8,344 bases of DNA, taken from assembly GCA_012032855.1 (NCBI GenBank), contig JAAUQA010000117.1:1-8344 (forward strand), written 5' to 3'. The position numbers and the translations under genes were made by a program. The notes beneath the pieces were generated by a model. It had not been told where the DNA came from and did no database searches. It saw only the letters and a list, made by a program, of their open reading frames with translations. Positions 1-6,774 of this stretch are shown in pieces. Source of the stretch: Candidatus Competibacteraceae bacterium. Lineage in GTDB: Bacteria > Pseudomonadota > Gammaproteobacteria > Competibacterales > Competibacteraceae. How positions within the stretch are numbered: the stretch's first letter is position 1; the number at the start of each line of letters is the position of its first letter.

Positions 1-1148
1 GATCAACGTGCCGGGGTTTTAATCGCGCAACCAACCGGTTTCGACGACATGCTCTGCGAGCGCGCCCGCTTTCTGGAAATGGTCGCCAACCTGATTGCCC
101 GCAGTGTCCGTTTATCCTGGGAGTTGGAACGGGAACGCCGCGATCTGACCGCAGAACGCGACAGCTTGCGACGCGCTGTGCGCGGCAATTACGGTTTCGA
201 TAGTTTGGTCGGTCACAGCCGATTGATGCAGTACGTATTCGAACAAATCCGCCAGGTCTCCAAATGGAACACCACCGTGTTAATTCGGGGCGAATCCGGA
301 ACCGGCAAGGAATTAGTGGCGAGCGCCATACACTATAATTCATCACGGGCCAGCGGCCCATTTATCAAACTCAACTGCGCGGCCTTGCCGGACAATTTAT
401 TGGAATCAGAACTGTTCGGGCACGAAAAAGGCGCGTTTACCGGTGCAACGAATCAGCGTAAAGGCCGTTTCGAGCAAGCTCAAGGCGGCAGCCTATTCCT
501 AGATGAGATCGGCGATACCTCGCCCGCATTTCAGGCCAAGCTGCTGCGCGTGTTACAAGAAGGGGAATTGGAACGACTGGGCAGCAGCCACACGCTACGA
601 GTGGATGTGCGGATCATCGCCGCCACCAATCGGGAATTAGAAACCGAAGTCGATGCAGGCCGGTTCCGGGAAGATTTATATTATCGTTTGAATGTGGTGC
701 CCATTCGCCTGCCGGCATTGCGCGAACGGCCCGAGGATATTCCCGAGCTGGCGCGTTTTCTGGTCGATAAGGTGTCCCGTCAGCAGCAACGCCCGCTGCA
801 ACTCACCGACAGCGCGATACGATTATTGATGCATCACGAATGGCCGGGCAACGTGCGGGAATTGGAAAACTGCCTTGAACGCGGCGCGATTATGAGCAGT
901 TCCGGAGTGATTGATCAGGATGTCATCGAACTCACGGTGCTCAACAACCAGGGCAGTGTGGCCAGATTGATGCCGAGTCGCGATGAAGTCGATTTCAGGC
1001 AGGAGACTTGGATGAACGGGAGCGAGTCATCGCTGCCTTAGAACAAGCCGGTTGGGTGCAAGCCAAAGCCGCTCGGTTGCTGGGCATGACTCCCCGGCAA
1101 ATCGCCTATCGAATTCAAACGTTAAATATCAAAATGCGGCGGATGTAG
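1..1148 (+). CDS. nifA: NifA, sigma-54-dependent activator of nitrogen fixation genes (5'-partial, frameshifted near 1003)
   Basis: This is an enhancer-binding protein that uses ATP hydrolysis to open sigma-54 promoters of nif operons. The window opens inside the gene, reading in frame from base 1 through the tail of the N-terminal GAF domain. A helical linker follows, then the AAA+ domain at about residues 68-300 of the fragment. Visible motifs are Walker A GESGTGKE (97-104), the sigma-54 contact loop GAFTGA (144-149, bases 430-447), Walker B SLFLDEIG, and the stretch DSAIRLLMHHEWPGNVRELE typical of NifA. The original frame stops at 1041, but the Fis-type helix-turn-helix (AKAARLLGMTPRQIAYRIQ) continues in a different frame from about 1005 to the TAG at 1146-1148. 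One missing base near 1002-1006 would restore a protein of 382 residues from base 1. The linker has no cysteine motif, as in NifL-partnered gammaproteobacterial NifA. The start lies outside the window. Identity is secure; whether the gene is intact is not. Confidence 0.93.
1002..1006 (+). other. Single-base frameshift site in nifA
   Basis: Codons read CAG up to 1002 in the main frame, whereas the family-matching reading GAC TTG GAT GAA begins at 1005. One extra base (for example GAG GAC in place of GAGAC) would join the AAA+ part to the DNA-binding domain. No slippery heptamer is visible, so programmed frameshifting is unlikely. Confidence 0.8.
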
Positions 1149-2124
1149 TCAGAACATTTGAAAGCCGCTTTGCACTCTCAATGCGGTCTGTCGCCCGACA
1201 GGACCGTTTGTCAACGCCCGGCGCAACCAGGCCAGGGGTGCGGTATCGTCAAACGCCACGTGTTGCCCGGTTATCGATACCCCCAAACGGTGCCATAGAT
1301 CGTCGAGATCGACGTCAACCGGATCGCCTTTCATTTGCTCGTAAAGATCGGTTAATACGGTTTCCCCGGTGGCCTGATCGCCTATGGGCTAGAACCTCGG
1401 AGAGCGGTGAAAGCGTCTTAGTCGCCATGTTCTTGCCGGCAGCCACAATGCCCTTCAAGGCATCGTGTAAAGCAAAACGATTCTCGGTAAGTCGCCGAAT
1501 TTCCATATCCGCCAACAAGCAAAACAGTGCGCCTCCCCAGTAAGTCCGTCCCCAAGTGGGAGTATGATCAAGTCCGCGGTCAGCCGCTTCGGGTAACCCA
1601 TTGGGCAGGCCGTTGACCCACCACAACCAGACCTTATCCACACTCAACAAGCCCGCGTTGTACGTACCAAGGGTTCGAGTATAGGTCGCCAACCCTTCTT
1701 CGATCCAATGATGCCGTTTATGGACAGGCGGAAAGGCCAAATGCACCATTTCATGAACCATCACCCAATCTTCCTGTAGCGCTGCTTGGTTCACCGACTC
1801 ACCGACTTGGATCACCAGTACGGGTTCCTCTCCGGCATAAGAAACGCCGCTGATCCGATTGCCGGACACCGGCGTGATCATCAAGTGTAAATGTGGCACC
1901 GGAAACGCTCCGTAATAATCCGCTACAGCTTTAGCGGATATGGTTATCCATTGAGTGAGGCTAGTTGTAGTCAGATTAAGGTGACCGGAGCTGAAGGTCA
2001 GTTCGATGACTGAATCACCGATCTGCAGATCCTTAGGATGATCAGCGGCGTCAGAAAACCCTGCCACGCCCCCTGAAATTAAGAGTAGTAAACCGGCAAT
2101 GGCAAAGGCGAAAGACTGTTTCAT
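1149..2124 (-). CDS. Exported HEXXH metallopeptidase-like protein (frameshifted near 1387)
   Basis: The N-terminus (MKQSFAFAIAGLLLLISGG, then a likely cleavage after SDAA) is a Sec signal peptide, so the protein should act in the periplasm or outside the cell. Residues 124-128 are HEMVH, and 15 residues after the second histidine comes E143 in W-I-E-E-G-L-A-T-Y. This is the zinc-site arrangement of gluzincin (M1-like) peptidases, with a shorter spacing than classical M1. The first frame stops at 1315. From about 1386 a second frame carries a convincing C-terminus (GDQATGETVLTDLYEQ, then AFDDTAPLAWLRRAL) to the TGA at 1149-1151. Removing one G from GGG at 1386-1388 gives one protein of 324 residues. 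The start ATG at 2124 has only a weak ribosome site (AGAAG). A 33-bp operator lies 35-67 nt upstream. The substrate is unknown, and proteolytic activity is inferred from the motif only. Confidence 0.8.
1386..1388 (-). other. Single-base frameshift site in the metallopeptidase gene
   Basis: Read on the minus strand, GTT CTA GCC CAT AGG leaves the family frame, while GTT CTA GCC ATA GGC GAT CAG (V-L-A-I-G-D-Q) keeps it. The difference is one extra base in a short GGG run on the plus strand. Good peptide sequence on both sides points to a recent indel or a sequencing error. Confidence 0.75.
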
Positions 2125-2158
2125 GGATGACTTCTACCGTTTCGAATTGGTTGAAGCG

Positions 2159-2191
2159 GGTCAAATTGAACCGTTGCAGTTCACTTTGACC
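2159..2191. promoter_or_regulatory. 33-bp inverted-repeat operator upstream of the metallopeptidase gene
   Basis: Two 13-nt arms, GGTCAAATTGAAC (2159-2171) and GTTCACTTTGACC (2179-2191), are inverted copies with 12 of 13 positions matching and a 7-nt spacer. The arm centres are 20 bp apart, about two helical turns. On the plus strand TTGA also recurs every 20 nt (2166 and 2186), so the site can be read as direct repeats of the OmpR-family kind. A related element with identical spacing lies at 6626-6658, next to the response regulator gene. Regulator binding is an inference. Confidence 0.6.
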
Positions 2192-2358
2192 TGTTGGTAT
2201 TGCCGGTTCGCGGCAGTGAATCATTTAACAAATGCAGTATTTACCGACCCAAAGCATATTGGCATTAGACGTGCTTTTAATTAATTGACCATGCGATAGC
2301 CGCGCGTTAGCAGACACTCGCTTTAAGCAACTCGCACGGTCCTCTCCTAGGTTGGTTT

Positions 2359-2386
2359 GCTCCCGCTTTGCGGGAGCATTTTTTTT
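2359..2386 (+). terminator. Rho-independent terminator reading rightward
   Basis: A perfect 8-bp G+C-rich stem, GCTCCCGC / GCGGGAGC with a TTT loop, is followed by A and eight Ts (2379-2386). The T-tract orients it for plus-strand transcripts. It is not a proper terminator for the minus-strand kinase operon, because on that strand the stem is followed by AAACC. No plus-strand gene ends nearby; the nearest is nifA, 1.2 kb to the left. It may stop antisense read-through from nifA or end an unrecognised small RNA. Confidence 0.8.
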
Positions 2387-2407
2387 GCATCGGAAGACAC
2401 CCCCTGT

Positions 2408-3910
2408 TCAAGCCAAAGGCAAGCTAAGCCTGAACAATGCGCCTTGGCCATTTGGCAATTCCTCGGCTGTTACCCGCCCACCATGAGACTCAGCAATCAG
2501 CTTAACTACGTATAAGCCCAGGCCCAGATTGTCATTTTCTCTATGCGCAGCATCACGCATGGAGACAAACAATTCAAACATCCGTTCCTTGTCCTCGGGC
2601 AACGGCTCGCCCTGATTAGCAACCGATAACACCGCTTGCCCGTTTTTCGCCTTGGCCGAAATGATGATCGGGGTGCCCGGCGTGCAGTGATCTACGGCGT
2701 TGGCGACCAACTTATCCATTAGCTGGACCAGTTGAGTCGGGTTACCTGACACGTCGATACTATTTTCACAGTCAGCAATCAGGATGTCTTCAGGATACAA
2801 TGCGCGATAATTTTGTACTTGTTGAGTGACCAGTTCGGTTAGATCAAGTCGAATATGGGACTCTTGCTGGAAACTGGTTTCCAGTGTGGTGGCATTGCCG
2901 ACGCTTTCGAGCAGGCGTTGCATGAACGAGACACTGGTATTGGCGCGTTCGATGTATTTGGCGATTTTTTCATTCTGTTCCGAACGTCGTTCAATCAAAT
3001 CCAACGAACTCTTGATGCCGATCGTGGAGTTCTTGAGCTCGTGTCTTAGAAACCGCGCCAGGTTTTCCAACCACAGAATACGGCGGCGATTGGCCTCAGC
3101 CAGTTCTGCAGTACGCGCCTCAATCTCGGCTTCCAGTTGACTGCTGTATTGAGCCAACTTGGCGTCACGGCTTTGGATTTGTGCCAGCATGTCGTTGAAA
3201 CCCGCACCTAATGCGCCCAACTCGTCATCGCTGGCGAGGGCAACCCGTACTGAATAATCTTTGTCCTCGGAGACTTGCTTCATCGCTTCCCGCAACACCA
3301 AAATCGGCGTTGAAACTAAGCGTTGCAGGCGCGAAGAAATAATCACAGCCAGACCGAACGCTACGATTAGAAACAACAAGACCAGAAATAGATAACGGAT
3401 CAGGCCGGTCCTAAGCTGCTGTAAATCGCTAGTCATATCGAACACCAGGCGCACGTCACCCAGGCGTTCTTCGTCCAGCATGATGGATGCGCACACCGGC
3501 AACAGTCGTTCCATGCGATTTTGATCCGGGTCTGGACAACCGTATACCATAGCCTGTTCGCGTAACTGAGAGTTGCTATGACTCGCTTGGTAATCAGCGA
3601 ATAACTCGCCATCCGGTCGATGAATCGCAGCCAAAACCAAGTCGGCATCGTGGCCCAGAATACGCAATGCATTGAGATTTTCCTGAGCGGTCGCCCGGTC
3701 GTCGAAGATCAATGCCGCCGTGCTACGTGAACCGATGATCTCTGCCAACGCCGCAAATTGCTCGGACCGTTTCTGATACAACGAGCGCTTTTGTTTGATT
3801 GCCTCACTGAACACGATCACGATGGCCATTAGCAAAACCACGACCGTGGTTGTCAATAGGGTAATCGCGATCAGTTTGCGGGTCAGGGGCAGTTTGGCGA
3901 AAAAGCGCAT
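2408..3910 (-). CDS. Membrane sensor histidine kinase, CHASE8-like periplasmic domain with HAMP, HisKA-type and HATPase domains
   Basis: This 500-residue inner-membrane kinase should autophosphorylate and pass phosphate to a response regulator, most likely the one at 6775-7485. TM1 is at about 12-34. A periplasmic segment at 35-171 resembles the CHASE8 domain of YfiN-type proteins (SEQFAALAEIIGSRSTAALIFDD, N-terminal part, then a second half with two cysteines, C125 and C140). TM2 is at about 172-193, HAMP at about 194-246, and a coiled coil at 247-285. The phosphoacceptor is H290 in FLRHELKN. The ATP-binding domain (about 390-500) has N-box N404 in LVANAVDH, a G1 box variant ANQGEPLP (N in place of D), FELFVSM, and LGLGLYVV. 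The ATG lies 3 nt after the yfiR stop with no strong ribosome site, so translational coupling is likely. It is the last gene of the tonB receptor-yfiR-kinase operon and shows no frame damage. Kinase identity is firm; the CHASE8 assignment and the partner are inferred. Confidence 0.9.
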   Translation of the reverse strand: MRFFAKLPLTRKLIAITLLTTTVVVLLMAIVIVFSEAIKQKRSLYQKRSEQFAALAEIIGSRSTAALIFDDRATAQENLNALRILGHDADLVLAAIHRPDGELFADYQASHSNSQLREQAMVYGCPDPDQNRMERLLPVCASIMLDEERLGDVRLVFDMTSDLQQLRTGLIRYLFLVLLFLIVAFGLAVIISSRLQRLVSTPILVLREAMKQVSEDKDYSVRVALASDDELGALGAGFNDMLAQIQSRDAKLAQYSSQLEAEIEARTAELAEANRRRILWLENLARFLRHELKNSTIGIKSSLDLIERRSEQNEKIAKYIERANTSVSFMQRLLESVGNATTLETSFQQESHIRLDLTELVTQQVQNYRALYPEDILIADCENSIDVSGNPTQLVQLMDKLVANAVDHCTPGTPIIISAKAKNGQAVLSVANQGEPLPEDKERMFELFVSMRDAAHRENDNLGLGLYVVKLIAESHGGRVTAEELPNGQGALFRLSLPLA

Positions 3911-3913
3911 GGG

Positions 3914-4471
3914 CTAATCGCTGCCGACGATTTGCGCCAGTTCCAGCAGTTTGGAACTCAGCATCAAACCGGCGCGCGCAACAGCCGCCGGGTTGATGGC
4001 AAAACGCAAGCGGCGGTCGACCGTTGACAGCGTGATCATGCCGCCTTGTCGGGAAAAATCCGGAATATCGCTGACGGTCAGAATCGGCGCTGCGGCTAAA
4101 TCGTGCAGAATTTGCGCTAGACGCCACTGCTCGGAGCGGCTGACAAACACGATATGACAGCCGGAAAGCACCGCGACCCGAGGGTAGTGCTTGATGCGCA
4201 ATGGGTGGCTACGGATCTTGCTGCCGTCCACCTTGGTGAGCGCCATGCCGAATGGATCTTCGCCGAGTATGCACAAATTGAGCGCTGCAGCGGGATCGGT
4301 AAAACTAGCGACAGGCCAGGTAGTGAACTTGGCAAAGTTTTGTACATACACCGCCATCAAGGCATAGACATCAGCCGCCTGTGCGCCATCGTCCGCCGCC
4401 GGCAGTTTAGGTGGGAGTAGGAATGTCGTGACCAATAACGCAATAGCGCAATGGACGTTTAAAATCGCCAC
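3914..4471 (-). CDS. YfiR-family (DUF4154) periplasmic protein
   Basis: A 185-residue exported protein. A signal peptide (hydrophobic 9-20, cleavage probably near LPAA) is followed by the family pattern: YVQNFAKFTTWP, LNLCILGEDPFG, GCHIVFVS, PILTVSDIPDFSRQGGMI, LRFAINPAAVARAGLMLSSKLLELA. In Pseudomonas, YfiR binds and restrains the periplasmic domain of the diguanylate cyclase YfiN. The partner here is probably the CHASE8-like kinase encoded immediately downstream. Cysteines at 67 and 105 match the family's conserved pair; the second disulfide described in Pseudomonas YfiR is absent. The GTG start at 4471 lies inside the end of the receptor gene (13-nt overlap), preceded by GGGCAGG at a suitable distance, so translation is probably coupled. 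The family assignment is strong; the partner is inferred from gene order. Confidence 0.9.
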   Translation of the reverse strand: MAILNVHCAIALLVTTFLLPPKLPAADDGAQAADVYALMAVYVQNFAKFTTWPVASFTDPAAALNLCILGEDPFGMALTKVDGSKIRSHPLRIKHYPRVAVLSGCHIVFVSRSEQWRLAQILHDLAAAPILTVSDIPDFSRQGGMITLSTVDRRLRFAINPAAVARAGLMLSSKLLELAQIVGSD

Positions 4472-6494
4472 TTGACCTGCCCGTAAACGCTTCTCTCAAC
4501 CTGCGTGGGGAAGGTGTTGTTTTCCTGGAGAAATTCAATATGGGGTGAATCAAGCAAGTTTTGTCCTGCGATAGACAATTCCAGGTCGCCGAGCAAGCGC
4601 CAACCCAAGCGCACGTCCAGGGTCAGATAATCATCAACTGAAGCAACACTGGCAGTGGGTGTGGCAATCGTTACGTCCGGAATGTCATCGACATAACGCA
4701 GCCATAGATCCAGCTCAATATCACGGGTCACATCGAACCCACTACGCAGGGAGATTTGATGGCGGGGGTTACGTTCGTTGCCAAACCCGATGGGAAAGGT
4801 AATGGCGTTTTCGGGGGTTCTGAGCTCAAAATCGGCGCACAGATAACTGTAGGCAAGTTGCATCCGCCAGCCGGGGGTCGGACGCCAATCGGCGCTGACT
4901 TCCAGGCCGTAAGTGCTACCTTCTTCACCGTTGACCACCACAACGGGCACGTTAACCAAGCCGGAGCCGAAAGTGGCAGCGCTCGGGTCGAGCACGGCGA
5001 AACGGAGATCGTCGTAATCGTTGTAAAAAGCCGCTAAATCCAAATAGAAATTGTCCGTCGGCCAGAGCCGGTAACCGATTTCGTAAGCGATAACCGTTTC
5101 CGATTCGAGATCCGGGTTACCCTGCAATACCGCCAGCGTCGGCTGGCCATTAGGATCAGAGGGTACAGGAAACAAATCGAACGTCACGTCGTGGCCACCG
5201 CGCGACGGAGTCTGGACCGCACGGGACACGGCGCCCCAAAGCCGTTGATTCGCGGCTGGCTTCCACAACGCCCTGATACTGGGCTGCAATTCCCAACCAG
5301 TGAACCGATTGTGCTCAATTTTAGTACCGAGCGTCAGTTCCAGGCGATTATCGAAGCCACGAATTCGATCCTGAACGAAAGCGCTAAACAGTGGATAGTC
5401 ACGTTTCGCGGGCGTCATCCTCAACACCTCTGTGGGCGTAAAGTCATCTCGATTGAAGCGATAGCCCAAACCCCAAATCAATTCGTGGCGTTCGCCTAAG
5501 GCAGCCTCATGTTGAAAGTCGATATCAACGGTATCCAAGCGATAGTTGGTAAACAGATCATCGCGGCGCTCACGCTGTAAATAAATCTGCAGCGTACTGC
5601 GTGATGCTAACGAGGCTGTGTGTTCCCAACGCCCTAACAGACTGAACCCCGATAGATCGCCATTATCCATAACGCGTTCGTCGCCTGTGGGTGAAGAAAA
5701 CGAGGGGACGGTGAAATTCCGTTTGATGTTCTCGCTATGCACATCGCCTTGGACCATGACCACGTCACGCGGAGAGGCTAACCAATCGACCCGAAAACCG
5801 CCACGCGCCATATCCCATTCATCGCTGGCGTCATCGTCCGCGGCGTCGACCAGATCATCCCGCCGGGCATATCGCCCATACCCGCGAAAGAAAACCCGCT
5901 CATCACTTTGAGCGCCATACCGTAAATCGGCAATGGTTTTTTCTAAATTACCGACGGTCAGACTGGCAAAGCCGCCCTGAGTATCGGCGGCATTTTTGGT
6001 GATGATATTGATGATGCCATTGACCGCGTTAGCGCCCCACAGACTGGCTCCGGGCCCGCGAATCACCTCAATGCGTTCAATATCTTCCAAAGGCAAATCC
6101 AGGGATTCCCAGTACACGCCGGAGAAAATCGGCGTGTAAACGGTGCGCCCATCAACCAGTACCAGCAACTTGTTAGCGAACTGGCCATTAAATCCGCGCG
6201 CGTGATGGCCCACTGACTGGAATTCAAGCGCGCCACATGCAAGCCGGGAACCAGCCGCAACACCTCCGGCAACTCGGTCACCCCGGAACGCCGGATATCG
6301 TCTTGGCTAATAACGAATACTGCTGCTGCGGAATCGGACAGCTTTTGAGCGCTGCGTGAGACCGAGGTCACGTCCCGATTCATCAGTTCTTCGATGTCGA
6401 GCTGGTCGATGTCTTCGGCTGCGGTAGCAAACTGCACAACGCAATGCCAGCAGCAAAGAGCCGTTAGAAGGTTTCTGGCTATCATGCGGAACAT
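4459..6494 (-). CDS. TonB-dependent outer-membrane receptor (frameshifted near 6202)
   Basis: This is an outer-membrane beta-barrel receptor with a plug domain, powered or signalled through TonB. The ligand is unknown. The ATG at 6494 has GGAG five bases upstream. The signal peptide ends near ATAA (residue 26), then comes LDIEELMNRDVTSVSR, an N-terminal segment typical of the receptor subgroup found beside yfiR genes. Plug motifs include VISQDDIRRSG, LRLVPGLHVARLNSSQWAI, ARGFNGQFANKLLVLVDGR, IERIEVIRGPGASLWGANAV and NGIINIITK. The barrel runs to a C-terminal ...GQVKWRF, with the terminal phenylalanine expected for BAM-dependent insertion. The plug is split: the first frame loses the family sequence just after SSQWAI and the second picks it up at ARGFNGQF. 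Restoring one base gives 678 residues, a normal length. It is the first gene of the operon with yfiR and the kinase, so it probably supplies the outer-membrane input. Confidence 0.9.
6195..6204 (-). other. Single-base frameshift site in the TonB receptor gene
   Basis: On the minus strand the sequence reads GCC ATC ACG CGC GCG GAT, but family continuity needs GCC ATC A-G-C GCG CGC GGA (W-A-I-S-A-R-G-F). One base is missing at the edge of an alternating CG run of eight (6195-6202). Such runs are prone to base-calling and compression errors, and a true mutation cannot be excluded. Confidence 0.8.
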
Positions 6495-6625
6495 TGAGTC
6501 TCCATTCTGTGGATTAGGCTGCCGGCTGAACGACTAGCTAATTGATGCCTTATCCATCATTCTCGGTAATATTTTGAAAACGTCAATGTGCGGCTCATTC
6601 AGCACGCTACGCATGGATCAGTTTG

Positions 6626-6658
6626 GTTTAATTTGAACCGCACCGGGTCATTTTGACA
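6626..6658. promoter_or_regulatory. Second copy of the 33-bp operator, in the divergent region
   Basis: Aligned without gaps to 2159-2191, this element matches at 23 of 33 positions, including TTGAACCG (6633-6640) and TCA-N-TTTGAC (6648-6657), with the same 20-nt step between TTGA cores. Its dyad symmetry is weaker than in the first copy, although GTCATTTTGAC (6647-6657) is itself an odd-length palindrome. It is a candidate binding site for the adjacent OmpR-type regulator, allowing autoregulation and control of the receptor operon. Confidence 0.5.
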
Positions 6659-6764
6659 GGCCAAATTGGGCTGCTGGTCCCTGTAACCCCTCAGAAAACC
6701 GTTGGACCAAGACTGGTACAGGAAATGCAGAAGAGCTAGAAACTCTATTGTCCCGGTAAAAATT

Positions 6765-6770
6765 GAGGTG
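6765..6770 (+). promoter_or_regulatory. Ribosome binding site fixing the regulator start
   Basis: GAGGTG lies 4 nt before ATG 6775, a strong Shine-Dalgarno match. It overlaps the in-frame TTG at 6763, ruling that codon out as the practical start and placing translation initiation at 6775. Confidence 0.75.
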
Positions 6771-6774
6771 TGTT

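Larger units (their letters stand above)
6495..6774. promoter_or_regulatory. Divergent promoter region between the receptor operon and the response regulator gene
   Basis: This 280-nt A+T-richer gap holds no credible gene and must carry outward promoters for both sides. For the receptor operon a possible -35 is TTGACG on the minus strand (6586-6581), with only a weak -10 (AATGAT at a 19-nt spacing). For the regulator no convincing -10/-35 pair was found. No sigma-54 promoter of the TGGCAC-N5-TTGC type was seen. The operator-like element at 6626-6658 lies about 40 bp upstream of the candidate receptor -35, a position suited to activation. Confidence 0.5.

Noticed and set aside
995..1010. Programmed ribosomal frameshifting in nifA, and likewise in the metallopeptidase and receptor genes
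   Set aside because: None of the three sites has a slippery heptamer or an obvious stimulatory structure, and the families are normally encoded in a single frame.
1052..1543. A 163-codon plus-strand reading frame opposite the metallopeptidase gene
   Set aside because: Its arginine- and proline-rich translation is a shadow; the real frames are the nifA tail and the reverse-strand metallopeptidase C-terminus.
2099..2284. A 61-codon plus-strand reading frame over the metallopeptidase start and operator
   Set aside because: It overlaps a signal-peptide-coding region on the opposite strand, has no ribosome site or family pattern, and crosses the 33-bp inverted repeat.
2281..2358. A tRNA or known structural RNA before the terminator
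   Set aside because: No T-loop consensus, acceptor stem or recognised conserved RNA core was found.
2359..2386. Terminator for the kinase operon
   Set aside because: On the minus strand the hairpin is followed by AAACC, not a T-run; the T-tract serves only rightward transcripts.
6495..6774. NifA upstream activator sites or sigma-54 promoters
   Set aside because: No TGT-N10-ACA site or GG-N10-GC promoter with good flanks was found in this divergent region.
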